Positions 9,871 to 21,955 of a stretch of 64,000 nt of DNA are shown here, in pieces; positions within the stretch are counted from its first letter, which is position 1; each line of letters begins with the position of its first letter. Below the pieces are notes generated by a model. The model had not been told where the DNA came from, did no database searches, and worked only from the letters and a program-made list of their open reading frames with translations. This DNA is from Nageia nagi. Lineage: Eukaryota; Pinophyta. The stretch covers positions 2,480,001 to 2,544,000 of the forward strand of contig JBITNC010000001.1 in NCBI GenBank assembly GCA_050084985.1, written 5' to 3'. The translations under genes were made by a program, and so were the position numbers.

Positions 9871-12551
9871 TTTCTTGTTGAAAGTTATGCTCATGAACTT
9901 TTGAAGACATCATGAGTAGAACATACATTTCATTCAAATGATAGTCATGAAGAAATCATATGATAAAGATAAGAAACTATACTATATTTTCAAAGTAAAC
10001 ATATAGATATCATATGAAGTGAATGCTCTAAAATTCATAGATATCTAAAATGTAATGAATTTTGAGATGAAATACCATACACATCCTTACCTCTATGCCC
10101 TTGGAATGGGAAGTTTTTGAAATGATTTACATGGTGATAACGTCATGAATACTGTACTACCATAGCATATATGCTCTATTTTTTGTAATTGAATTTTTCC
10201 TATTTCTGATTTTGAATTACGAATTCCTACATTCTAAATTTGACATCTAATTTCTATTGTGCCTCTAGCTAAAAGCTCATACTATCTCTAGCTAAAATTT
10301 ATACTACCCTTAGCTAAAATTGAAATTGCCTCCAACTGAGACTATATACACTTTATTCTGATTCTACATCCTCTACCTATTCATATGATGATCCTTCTTT
10401 TTGTTTTTATTTTTAAAATATTTCATGAAACTCAAATAATATGGGATGCAATAATTAGATACAAGACTATTCTAGACATGAGACATTTAATTAATATGGA
10501 AAGTTTAAGAACCTTGTTGAGAGATAAAGATAAGAAAATATTTATGAAAGAAGAAGACATGATGAAATGATGAGGATGATAAGATGCAAAAAGGAAATAA
10601 AAAATAATAAAAAATGATTATAAAGGTGAAGATGCAAAGACATAAGGATTGAAAAACCTGATGAGATTTTCCATAGTAACCAAATGCATGTATGGGATTG
10701 ACTTAAATGATATACAACCTATAAGTGTATTTTAAATGCATCCTATATAATATGAAAGTGCAATCCAATATGATATGCAAAATTAGAAAACTATAATACA
10801 CTACCATTATTTGTTTTTTGCATTTTTACAAAAGAATTTGTATTTCATTGTTGCAAATTTTCATTACTTTCTTATTATTTGGCTATATTACTACTTTTTC
10901 AAGAATATCAAAGATATCAACCTATGCAAATTGTGGGAATTTACTAAGCATTCCATCTTGCAAAATCATATTAAGGAGTTCAATCTTATATTGATACTTT
11001 TCAAAAGGCCAATCTTTTTGCTTTTTATATTCTTATAACCAAATCTCAATTGGATGTAACAAAATTGATATGCTATATGTACTTTGTTGACCAAATTTTT
11101 CTTTTTCTACTTTATATGGGGGGCAAAATTTATGGTGTGGGCACTCTATTTAGGATTATCTATGGTGTAGGCACTCTGGTTATGATTTTTTATGATGCAA
11201 ACAATGTGTAGTTTTGAGGTTTCCTATGATGTTATTTTTTGACTATAATATGTTATTTTTTAACTATTGAGGTTGAGATTGAAGTTAAGGTTGAGGTTTA
11301 AAATTTATGTGAGTTCCTTTTGTATTGGTTTGAGGATTCAAATTTTGTTGTTGTTTTTCTACTATTTCATCTTTCTTAATTATTTACATATAATATTTTC
11401 TTTTATATATGGATCTTCTAATAGTGAATCCAGTTCTTTTTTTAGGAATGCATGATATTTTTCCTTTAAATCAAGATCAATATAAATGCTTAACATCAAA
11501 GAATTATTGGTTAACATATACTCTTTAATTTTCTTGAGTTGATCTTGGATGATAAATTTCCAAATGCAATATCATATACTTCATATTTATCCATAAAATA
11601 ATTTATATATGGCTAAAAGTTTATATCAGCAATAAAATCATCATCATCAATATTAGTATCACTATCATTATCATTCATTTTATTTTCTATGATTGACACA
11701 TGCTTTTGCACATCATCATCATTTAAATATAAATTTGGTAAACTAATTTCATCATAAGATTATTTTATATTATTACTTTGCACATCATTCACATCTTTAG
11801 GTTTTCTGGATTAGGATAAGGTGAAAATGTATCACATAACATATTCAAATATTCAAGAAAACCACTTATAGTTGTAGTATCCATTCTAAAATACATTATC
11901 TAGTATTTTGCACAAAAATTCAAAAAATTTGATAAAATAAGTACTTCTAGACCATGCAAAATTAAAAATAAGTTGCTAGCATGTATATCTATGATGTGGG
12001 ATAAGTTTTATGATGCTAGAACTTTCAAAATTCAATAAAACATCCTTAAAATTTTATTTTTTATGCAAAAATATTTTATTTAAAAATATCTATAAATATT
12101 GAAAAAAATGCATGCAATAAACCCAAATTAATCTCAAAAAGTTACCTATTATGATAACATATGATTTTGTCAAGTTCTTATCGTGAAACAAGTCATCAAA
12201 TAATTATAAAATATTCTCTAAATTTATGATTTTTCAATGTGATATTTTTTGCAAAAAATTGATCAAAATATGCAAAATCTAAACCTATAAAATTTTCCCA
12301 AGTATATTTATCCATGTTTTGGACAAGTTTTTCTAATGCTATATCTCACCAATTTGAAGAAAATAACCTCAAAATATAGGATTTTCTACAATGACATTTT
12401 TCTTGGAAAAATATTTTTTTAAAGAAATAAAGTTTCTAAATGTAGGGAAAATTAATTCAACAAAAAATAAAATAAAACTAGAGTTTCTAATGTAAGACTC
12501 CTCAAAAAAAGTGATGCCCTAAAATAAAAAATCTAAGGTTTGTAGGATCAA

Positions 12552-12566
12552 TCTGGTTCACCAATA
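12552..12566 (-). other. Possible primer-binding site of element 3
   Basis: Read on the minus strand from the LTR end: TATTGGTGAACCAGA. A TGG start 3 bases from the LTR edge is the usual form, but the tRNA is not the initiator-Met type and I could not name it. Confidence 0.45.
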
Positions 12567-13325
12567 TGTAGACTCTAAATTATGATTTATTATAATAAAT
12601 ACAATAAACATAAATCTATAATATAGGATGCAAATCACTTATCTAGGATGTCTAAATAAAATCAAGAAAGTATGCACTTGAAATGAGAAGCAAGAAATCC
12701 TCAAAGATATGGCATGATTATGTAGAGGATTGTATCAGGTTCAAGATGTATCTGTAATGATATTCAAATTACTTGGATCAATGCTCAACGCCATCCAAAT
12801 CTATAACCTAGGATCACAAAGAAGAATAACATGAACAATGTGCAAATAATTTAGAATCATAGTGCCAATGCCTTAAAACCTACAAAATTAGGATGCACGT
12901 AAAAGATAACAAGTACATAAAGCTTAGAGCATAACAAATTCTCAAATAGGTGACATCTAAAGACACCATAAATGTAGTATAACTGATCAATGAAAAACCA
13001 CCTATTCAAGAGATCTCATAGGGGTTATTATGTTATGCACCTTTTTTTATTTCTGCAAGGATAAAAGGGATAGTGAGAGCTGACCTTGGAATAATAATAA
13101 TCATATCAATTGAATTATATAATAACATGCAATATTAATGATATTCTCAAGATAATTCTAGATATAAACATGGTTAAGAGATATTAACATTTATTAGCAT
13201 ATGTTTAGCATTTAATTAGCATATTAGTCTTGATATTATAAATATTTACATAATTTAAATAATATATAACATAGATACTTAAATATGATTTATTAATAAA
13301 TAATAAATCATTTTAATTGTCTACA
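12567..13325 (-). repeat. 5' LTR of non-coding element 3
   Basis: 759 bp, TGTAGACTC to GTCTACA, matching 8267-9283 without the SINE. It holds the empty SINE target at about 13231-13255. No clear target duplication is seen (GCTAA on the left of the element, ATTAT on the right), so the outermost bases may have mutated. Directly right of it the gag of copia element 2 resumes at 13332. Confidence 0.85.
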
Positions 13326-13331
13326 ATTATA

Positions 13332-14230
13332 ATGGAGCAAAAAAAATGGAAATATTATACAGTTACAAATTCTTGTATTCAATGGTGAAAATTTTGAGTA
13401 TTGGAGCATCATAATGAGAACATTCTCATCTTTCAACACTCTAAGTTGTTGTTTCATAAGGGTACACTGAGATAGATGCAAAAACCTTCATTGCACTTAT
13501 AGAAGATGAGAAAAGGAAGTTATTAGTGACTATAAAGAAGGATGCTAAATCTTTGTTCACCATAAAAACTAGGATAAATATTTCAATCTTCCCTAAGATT
13601 GTAGAATACAAATTTTTCAAAGAAGGATGGGATAATTTTAATACTTCCTACAAAGGATATTCCAAGGTAAGAGTCACTAAGCTCCAACTCTTACATAAGT
13701 ATTTTGAATCCTTAAATATGAATGATGATGAGACACTTAAGGTCTTCATGAATAGAGTACAAGATCTAGTAAATGTTATTCATGTGCATGGTGAGGCACT
13801 AGAAATGATACTAATATCATGGAGAAATTGCTAAGAATTCTTACTAAGAAGTTTGATCCTATCACCATTGCTATAAAAGAGTCTAGATATTTATCTCAGC
13901 TCAATCCTATTGATTTTGTTAGAAGCTTGGAAACCTATGAGCACAGAATGAAAGATAGGTTTGAAAATCTTGATCAAGAATTCTAAAGTGAACTCAAACT
14001 TAACAACCAACCACTCTAGTTTAGAACCTTCTTCAAAAGGTAGTGGTATACCAAACTATGGTAAATGCCATGGAAGAGGTGGAAAAGGAAGAGGAATAGG
14101 TAGGTAATCCAACAAAAGCCAAAGATCATCACAAAAATATCACAACTATTATGGTGAAGATGGTCACATGGAATAATAATTCTTCAAGAAAAGAAACCAA
14201 CAAAAGGAAAACTTAAATAAAGAGCAAGAT
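13332..14230 (+). pseudogene. Copia Gag, element 2
   Basis: An ATG at 13332 opens a decayed Gag. F-N-G-E-N-F-E-Y-W-S (about 13382) is the usual copia Gag N-terminus. The open stretch 13526-13834 carries the UBN2-type helices (L-Q-L-L-H-K-Y-F-E-S-L-x-M-x-D-D-E-T-L, then R-V-Q-D-L-V-N). A C-terminal Gly/Lys/Arg-rich part and a ruined zinc knuckle (only G-H-M-E left, its first Cys residues lost) lie at 14040-14190. Frames change several times and stops are frequent. It would have formed the particle shell. Confidence 0.8.
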
Positions 14231-15760
14231 AACATGAATGTCTTCCTATCTCATAATAACTATAAAGTTGTTGATGATAAGATTTGGTACCTTGATATTG
14301 GTTATCCAAACCACATGATTGGGAATAAGAACCTATTTGAAAAACATGAAGAGAATTTTAGTGGAAAATTTAGGTTTGATGATAACAATCAAGTCAACAT
14401 TGTTAAAAAAGGATCTATTACCTCAAAGGAAAAGATTGGTAAGATATTGTATATGCATAATACTTTATATATTCCATGTCTAAAGAACAATATTTTAAGC
14501 ATTGTTCAGATATGTATGAAGAACTACAAATTATTCTTTTAGAAGAGGATCCACAAAATTATAAATTAGATCAATCACCAAGTAGTTTCCACTATTCTCA
14601 TGTTAGAGAATAGAATGTATATGCTGAAAATGTAGCCAACTATTATTAAATGTCTAAAGACCATAAATAATCCTACTTGGTTATGGTATAAGAGGTTTGG
14701 ACACCTTAACTTTAACTAATTGCATGGACTGCATAAGCTTGTGAAAGGTATATTGACCTTTTCACATTCATTAAATACTTTGTGTAAGAGTTGCTTATAT
14801 AGGAAATAACATAGAGAGAAATTTTTCCATCACCAACATCGAGCTTAGAATCCATTAGAATTGGTGCATATCAATATTTATGGACCTATGCAGACTCCAA
14901 GCATGGAAAAGTGTGAGTATATGCTTATTTTTACTAACAATAATTCTATATCAAGTTAGTTTTATTTATTGTAATAAAAAATAGATGCTTTTTATTATTT
15001 CTCCAAGTTCAAAGCCTTGGTAGGGAACTAGTCTAGCTAATGCATCAAGAATTTTTATATTGATCATCATGGAAAGTTTATTTTCAATGAATTCAAAGAA
15101 TTTTGTAATAAGCATGGTATCAAATGGTATTACAGAACAACATACACTCCTCAACAAAATGAATTCATCGAGAGAAAGAACTAAATATTCATTGAGATGG
15201 CCTGATGCATGCTCAAGGAGATGGGCATGGATAACAAGCTATGGGATGAAATTTTTCATAGAAATTTATACATATTGAATTGCTACCCAATAAATATTTT
15301 GTAGGATTATACCCCCTATGAGGCTTATTTAGGTAGTAATACAAGCATTTCATACATGATGATCTTTGCTTCTACATGCTTCATGCATGTCCCTAAGGAG
15401 AATAGGAAGAAGTTGGATAAGAAATCCATTAAGTGAATCTTTGTTGGATACTCTAGTGATTCCAAAGCCTATAAGTGTTATGATATAATCACCAAAAATT
15501 TGCATATAAACCAAGATGTAATCTTCAAAGAAGGTGGAGCTTACCAAAAAGAGTCATATGGACCAACCATCACTCTAGACTTAGAAGAGTTCAACTCCAA
15601 CAATCCAATTATGCCATTTCAACATCAACAAACCAGCATTCTTATGGTGATATCTCCTTCCAAAATTGTTGATGCACACAATAAAAGGATTGCAAAAGAT
15701 CATCCATACTCTCATATTTTGGATGAATATTTCTCTAAAATAGTAACTCGATAACAATCA
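14231..15760 (+). pseudogene. Copia protease and integrase, element 2
   Basis: A protease active-site block W-Y-L-D-I-G-Y-P-N-H-M-I-G at 14284 has D-I-G in place of D-S/T-G. The pre-integrase region with W-Y-K-R-F-G-H-L follows at about 14680, then an integrase core whose first Asp is replaced (V-H-I-N-I-Y-G near 14862). The second Asp region is degraded, but the P-Q-Q-N-E-F-I-E-R-K-N block with the catalytic Glu (about 15150-15180) remains. The C-terminal part (V-G-Y-S-S-D-S-K-A-Y-K-C-Y, then R-D/Q-D-V-I-F) reaches 15540, and open sequence continues to 15754. The RT start follows at about 15830 before the insertion of element 4. Confidence 0.83.
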
Positions 15761-15894
15761 AGGGGGTGATAAATTAAACCTTGATATCCTTTATTAATTT
15801 TACCAACTTCAAAGAAGCAATAATGAATGAAGATTAGTGATTAGCAATGAAATATGAGATAAATAAGATATAAAAAAATGATTCTTGTGAGCTT

Positions 15895-15899
15895 GTCCT
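15895..15899. repeat. Target duplication of element 4, left
   Basis: GTCCT, matching GTCCC at 20621-20625 in four of five bases. It flanks the LTR ends exactly. Confidence 0.6.
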
Positions 15900-16181
15900 T
15901 ATTAGAGTATTTTATTACCTTGTTAAGTATCTAACTCTATTGTTAAGTTCACTAGGTTGATGATGTGTCATCCTTATCCTCTTATCGAATTTTTATGATT
16001 TGATGGTATGTGTTAGTTTGATCATGTGGCTATCATTTATTTCTCTTGCTATTTAAGCAAGGTTATGTATCTCATTTCATTAAGGAGAATGCAATCAACT
16101 ATTTTGTGCTCATTTGTGATTCACTTTCATTATCTCACTTTTTTGTGATCTTAGGCAAGGGTGTCTTCAAAATTCCTTTTA
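15900..16181 (+). repeat. 5' LTR of copia element 4
   Basis: 282 bp, TATTAGAGTATTTT (mutated TGTTAG) to CCTTTTA, matching 20337-20620 at roughly 86-88% by eye. It contains CTATTTAAGCAAGG (about 16051), a likely TATA region. It is inserted in the RT start of element 2. Confidence 0.9.
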
Positions 16182-16193
16182 TGGTACTAGATA
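16182..16193 (+). other. Primer-binding site of element 4
   Basis: TGGTACTAGATA directly follows the LTR; a decayed form of TGGTATCAGAGC. Confidence 0.6.
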
Positions 16194-17506
16194 TTTATAG
16201 GTTTTAAAGTGTTTATGGGGAGCCTATTATGTTGAGAGCATCAATCAACAACACTACAAATATCTTGCTATGCTATTTGATCTTCAATCTCTTAGTGGGA
16301 GATTTAGTTGTTGGGCCTTCGATCTACTTTTTTGAAGGTGTTTTCCCATTTTTGATTTATATCTATGATTTGGTGGCTATATTTTTTGAGGTGTTTGAAA
16401 TTCACTCTACCTTGGATGCACATATTCTCTTTCATACATATACATAATCCTCCTCCCAAGCATTTGAATATGCTCTAATGTACAAGCTCAAATGTTTAGC
16501 ATGTTCTCTAACTGATCCATAGTGCTCTATATTTTTCTAAGCCTGTACATACTCTATGCATGCTCTCATGAATATTGTAGGTGCCTTTTCAAGCCTTTCA
16601 ATTGACACACATCCTCCTCCATTCACCTAATTTGCACATCCAACTCAAACATAGGTGTGCTTCATTACTTTTAGTTGGAAGTCATTAGAATTCATTTGCC
16701 ATTGATTTAATATGGATGATATGGTATTTGAGATGATGTGGAATTTATTGAGTCATTTCTACTGATGTGGCATGCCCTCTTACTGATTGAAGTGTTGATT
16801 TGGCAAACTCATTAACATGAAAAAAATCATAAATAATACAAGCATATTTTTTGAAGCAATCATTGACCAAATTTAACTTTTGAAATCATATTTGGATACC
16901 CATTTTTGAGATAAATACTTATGGTTTTCATCTTGCTTGATTTTGAGGTCATTTAGTGAAGTTATGAGCCTAAAAATATTTGGCTTTCATTCCAATTTCA
17001 ATTTAATTCTAGGAGTTTTAGAGATCATTAGTGTTAATTAATTTTTGAGAGCATACAAAGTTATTTTTTTAGAATCATCAATTTTGATGGATTCCTAGCT
17101 CAAAGATAAACATTTTCACTAGTCGTACGACCCCCTTTGGTTGTTGTTGTAGTCCATAATTTTATTTTGAAATTTTGGAATTAAGTTATTAATTATTTTT
17201 TATCATTAATTTATTAAAATCCTTGAGTACTTAATTATGTTGAATCCACATATGGAGTCCATTTCTTACATTTTTTTTTTTTGCATTGGAATCATGACTT
17301 CATCTTCTTTGTTGTGGATCATGCAAATTTTGCTCTTATACCTTGTAAAGTAGATAATATAATACTTGTAGAGGGATTTTATAGGTTTCAATTCAGTGAA
17401 TCCTTGTGTTTTCTTATCTTTTTGTACTTTTGTTATGATGGATTCTAGTTTTGGATTCACCATGGATGCTCTCACACCTCACAACTATCATACTTAGAAG
17501 CCATGC
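16194..17506 (+). other. Leader of element 4, nothing recognised
   Basis: About 1.3 kb between primer site and gag. I see no protein resemblance and no clear repeat. This is longer than usual for a copia leader, so an unrecognised insertion is possible. Confidence 0.5.
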
Positions 17507-18540
17507 ATGTTGAACATCCTAGAAAAAAGAGGAATAAGTATAATAATTAAGGAGAAAAAATTCACATTCAAGACTAATTATGAAACATGGGTCTTCTCCA
17601 AATCACAAATTGAAGCATTTGGATCGATTAGGGCTAATACTAGTGAGAGTTTTTTGTTTCAGTTTGAAAATATTACTATTATACATGAGGCATGGGATAA
17701 ATTGGTGAAGTTATTTGGTAAATGTTATACAATAAAAGTAATGTAAATTGAGTAAATAAATTACCATACTATATCTTAATGATTTTCCCACCATGGTGGA
17801 CAATCTCAGTAAGTTTAAGGAGTTGTATGCATAGTTGAAAGGTAGTGGTCAAAATAAAGAAGAGAAAGATTATATATTCTTGATTTTGTCTAAATTATCT
17901 AGATATTTTTATGTATTTTATTATAATTTAATTTCCACTATTATGATTTGGATTCTTCACATAATATGCCTGCTTTGGAAGAATTCTATGAGAGGATCAC
18001 AAGAGAATAGACAAAACTCTCCTCATTAGAGATGGCATCATCTTCTTGCAAGGCATTTACATCATCATCATGTAAGAGAAAAGGCAAGTCTACAATCATG
18101 ACCACCACATCTTTAGAAACTCATTCAAATCAAAATTATCTTTATTATAAAGAGTCTCATCCTAAGTAGCATACCTCTTCCAAGAAGAAGGGTAATTTCA
18201 CTTGTGAATTCTATGGTAAGCTTGGTTATTCTAAGGTGAAGTGCTATAAGAAGTTGAAATCCTTAGATAAAGCTATGAAGAAGCACCATATTATTTAAAT
18301 TGAGGCCATTATTAAGGCCTTGAATATTCATTAATGGTCAAATTCTTCTTCAAATAGTTGGATTGTTCATTTAGGTGCTTCATACTACATGACTTCATCT
18401 AGGAAGTCCTTTGCATCATTATGTTCTAGTTTAACTTCTACTCTTGAGGTTGGTGATTCCTCTCAAATTTTAGTGAAGGGGAAAGGTGAAATCCTTATTT
18501 ATGGGGTATGCATTCATAATGTTCTCTATATTCTATATAT
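17507..18540 (+). pseudogene. Copia Gag and protease, element 4
   Basis: Gag helices are visible from 17507 (N-Y-E-T-W-V-F-S-K near 17577, then H-E-A-W-D-K-L-V-K-L-F). A Ser/Lys-rich stretch at 18030-18110 precedes a nucleocapsid knuckle near 18200-18245, F-T-C-E-F-Y-G-K-L-G-Y-S-K-V-K-C-Y, in which the second Cys and the His have both become Tyr. The protease site near 18360 reads W-I-V-H-L-G-A-S-Y-Y-M-T-S, with D-S-G changed to H-L-G. Further protease strands follow to about 18520. Confidence 0.8.
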
Positions 18541-19049
18541 CACCATCAACCTACTTTATATGCATTAGATTTGTACTTCTAGTACTTATCGAATAGTGTT
18601 ATTTACTCCTTAGGGTTTTGAGATTTGTAGCATGGAGGAACCACACTCATTTATTTATCAAAGTATCATTGATAAATTTGCTTACCTATATCAATTTGAG
18701 GGATTTGATATGGATCCTCCTACTCCTTCTTCCTTTTATGTGGTTTCAATGATACTAATGTTAATGATTCAGTTATGAACATACTTTATGAATTTGTTGC
18801 TACTCTTGAGATTCTTTCTCTTCTTGATTTTGTTTCTATTTTTAAGTATGCAACCTCTCTCATTCAATAATATTTCTTATTCTCATCCTCATTCCATTGG
18901 TACTACTTTTATCACTTAGAATATTTCAAGTGCTCCATGTTCATACTCAGACACTATTGACATCTCTAATGGGGATGATGATTTGACAATGCATTAGATG
19001 GTTCTCTAGAGAAGTGTGAAGCCCATGATATTTCTCATATGGATTCTAT

Positions 19050-20120
19050 ACAACTTGTACTTGCTCTAGATACTTTATAGATTTGGTTAATATTTTAGTT
19101 GGATGTACAAACCTCTTTCTTATCTAGTGAGATGGAATCATTTCTTCTCTCTTGTTTTGTGCAATGTTCTTCTAATCCCACTATTTATATTTGGAGAGAT
19201 GATTCTTATGTTACCATCATTTTGTTATGTGATGGTGATCCTATACTCATTGGTAGTTCTAGATCTCACATTTAGTCTCTTTGATAGTCCCTCTCTATGT
19301 ATTTCAAGGTGATAGACCTTGGATTAGCTCATACTTTTTTGGATTTTTAGGTTAGATAGATTCAAGAATCTCTCTTTATCAATGGTAGTATGCCATGGAT
19401 CTCCTTAAATAGTTTTGGATGGATGATTGTATGCAATATTTGAATCCTTTTCAAAGTGCAGTTAATTTTAATTCTTCCTACACTAGACCTATGTGTGATG
19501 CTATCTTGTATTGCTAGTTGCTTAGGATTCTCTCACATCTCACTCACACTTTACCTAATATCTCTTATATTATTGATATTTATTCTCATTTTACACATTC
19601 CCATCATGAGTATCATTGGCTTGCAACCAAAAGTATTATTTATTATTTAAGAGGTAATTCACACTTTAGTTTGTTCTATACTAGGGGTGATCCAATTTTG
19701 GTTGGCTATACTAATTTTGATTGGGCTAACTCTTCCACTACTTATCATTCTACTTATGGATATGTATTTTGCCTTCATAACTCTCTCATTTCTTGGTTGT
19801 GTAAGATGCAGTTTGCTATTTGAGGTAGAGTACAAGGTAACTATCTATGTGATTTAAGAGGCTCTTTATCTTTAGTAGTTGTTACATGAGGTTTCTTATT
19901 CCCATGATCAGGCTACAATTCTTTGGTGTTAAAACTAGATAACCATCCACATCTCTTGCAATCCTATTGAGCATCCTTCTTCTAGGCATATCTAGGATGA
20001 TCTTCTCAAGTTGGACTATATTCTATCTTAGCAACATATTATTAACATCTTCTGTAAACCCCTTGGTTTACTTCATTTTCTTGAGTTGCATGGCCTACTT
20101 TGGGTGAAGTAAGTTGTCCT
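19050..20120 (+). pseudogene. Copia RT C-terminus and RNase H, element 4
   Basis: From about 19090 the frame matches the RT palm downstream of the fingers. The Y-V-D-D site region is ruined (L-C-D-G-D-P near 19226). D-L-G-L-A-H and a late RT block follow to 19350. RNase H motifs run from about 19480 (L-x-x-x-L-T-H-T-L-P-N-I-S-Y-I), through Y-L-R-G-N-S-H-F-S-L-F-Y (about 19640-19680) and S-T-T-Y-H-S-T-Y-G-Y, to H-P-S-S-R-H-I near 19970-19990. Between the protease (18540) and this block the whole integrase and the RT N-terminus are missing, so element 4 is an internal-deletion copy. Confidence 0.82.
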
Positions 20121-20336
20121 TAGGGTTGTTGATGAGGACATCTTCCTCTCCATATTTCTTTATTCTCTTTTGGCATATGATTTTCTTCCCACATGATTTT
20201 TTCATCATCTACTAGAGAGATTCATTATAACCATTGTACATGAGAACCTTATCAGGTATCATATTTGTGGACTTAGCCACTTTTTCTATTTTATTAGTTT
20301 GTGTCCAAACTCCTCCCTAGTATCAGTTAAGGGGGG

Positions 20337-20620
20337 TGTTAGCATATTTTATTACCTTGTTAGGTATCTAACTCTATTATTAAGTTCACTAGGTTGGTGA
20401 TGTATCATCCTTATCCTATTATAGAGCTATTATGATTCGATGGTATGGATTAATTTGATCATGTGGCTATCATTTAATTCTCTTGCTATTTAAGCAAGGT
20501 TATATATCTCATTTCACTAAGAAGAATGCAATCAACTATTTTGTGCTCATTTGTGATTCACTTTCATTATCTCACTTTTTTTTTTAATCTTGGGCAAGGT
20601 CATCTACAACATTTCTTTCA
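20337..20620 (+). repeat. 3' LTR of copia element 4, with polypurine tract
   Basis: 284 bp, TGTTAGCATATTTT to TTTCTTTCA. The purine tract AAGGGGGG (20329-20336) abuts its start. Target duplication GTCCC follows at 20621-20625. Confidence 0.9.
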
Positions 20621-21955
20621 GTCCCAAATCTCACCTAGTAGAGAAAAGATACATTTAAAAACATGCTTGGACTACAAAGAAATATTTATTGTAGTCATAA
20701 GATTATAGATAGTAATATCTCTATTAGATCTAGCATCCCATTTTGACATCAAATTTTACCAAATGGATGTTAAATCAACCTTATTAAATGATGATTTCAA
20801 AGAAGTGTACATGAATCAACCTCAATGATTCATACTCATTGGCCATGAAGATAACATGTACAAGATAAAGAAATCTCTTTACAAGATCAAGCAATTGTGG
20901 AGAGCATGGTATTTTCATTTACACCTATTTTTGCTAGAATGACTATTAGAGGTGCTCAGTAGAAACTATAATATACACAAAAGTTAATGGTTCTAATTTC
21001 ATCATCATTTATCTATATGTTGATGATATCATCATCATTTGCACTTTCACTTCCATGATACACTAATTTAAGACTAACATAGTGAACAAATTTGAAATGA
21101 GTGATTTGGGTGAAATGCAATACTTAATTTATAGTTATGCATATTATTTAGTATTTCAACAATATTTTCATTACTCAAACCAATTATGTTGATAACATGC
21201 TTTCCATATTTATCATGAAGGATTGTAAACTAGTCACTACACCAATTGTATTTGTTTTTAAATTGATGAAGGAGGATTCTTCTCCTCTTGTTGATGTAAA
21301 CTTTATATATGTTGTTAATTGGTAGCTTGATGTAACTTATAGCTACATGAACTAATATCATCTTTGTAGTTATTTTGGTAGTTTTATTCATGCATTTACC
21401 ATATGAATCACATTAGGAAATGACCAAGATAATTATTCACTATGTGAGTGGCACCAAGAACTTTGGAATATGGTATAAAGCTATAGAATCTAAATATTTA
21501 GTAGTATATATAGATGCAAATTAGGTAGGAATCCTTGAAAATTAAAAAAATTACATCTAGTTATCTCTTATTCTTTAGATAATTGCTAGTTTATTGGAGT
21601 ACCAAGAAATAATAGGTAGTTTCTCTATCCATTATAGAAGCAAAATAGATGGTTGCATCCTCTACTTGTACTCAAGCCATTTTGATGGTGAGATTGTTTG
21701 AGCACTTGGGTATGGATATTTCCTATTCTATCAAAATATACTATGAAAACACCAACATAATTTCCAATTTTTCACAACAATAACAAGCACATAGACATTC
21801 ACCATCATTTCATGAGAGATTTGAAGCAATATGGTTCCATTGAGTTCCAATATTGCAAGTTTTATGATCAAATTGCAAAAATATTTACTAAATCATTAGC
21901 AATTGAATGATTTATTCATATTAGAGATATAATTTACATATAAACCATTTATATT
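20621..21955 (+). pseudogene. Copia RT and RNase H of element 2 (right half after insertion)
   Basis: Element 2 resumes here. A D-Y-K-E-I-F block (about 20670-20690) leads to Q-M-D-V-K-S (20762) and the Y-M-N-Q-P-Q block (20810-20830). The catalytic Y-V-D-D is intact at about 21016-21027. RNase H follows: G-T-K-N-F-G-I-W-Y near 21450, S-T-K-K near 21600, and H-I-R-D-I at the end (about 21918). Stops and frameshifts are many. About 40 residues usually present between the E-L-V block left of element 4 and D-Y-K-E are missing, a small deletion near the insertion point. Confidence 0.82.

Larger units (their letters stand above)
9284..12566 (-). mobile_element. Internal region of element 3: no protein recognised (LARD-like)
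   Basis: About 3.28 kb between the two LTRs. I find no gag, protease, integrase or RT motif in any frame; open stretches are short (up to 75 codons) and unrelated to each other. The region contains an ATAACAT-type microsatellite, a three-copy tandem array (9694-9870), ATCATC-rich stretches near 11640-11720 and long A/T tracts. With full LTRs, a purine tract and a possible primer site but no protein, it fits a large non-autonomous LTR derivative that relied on another element's proteins. Confidence 0.72.
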
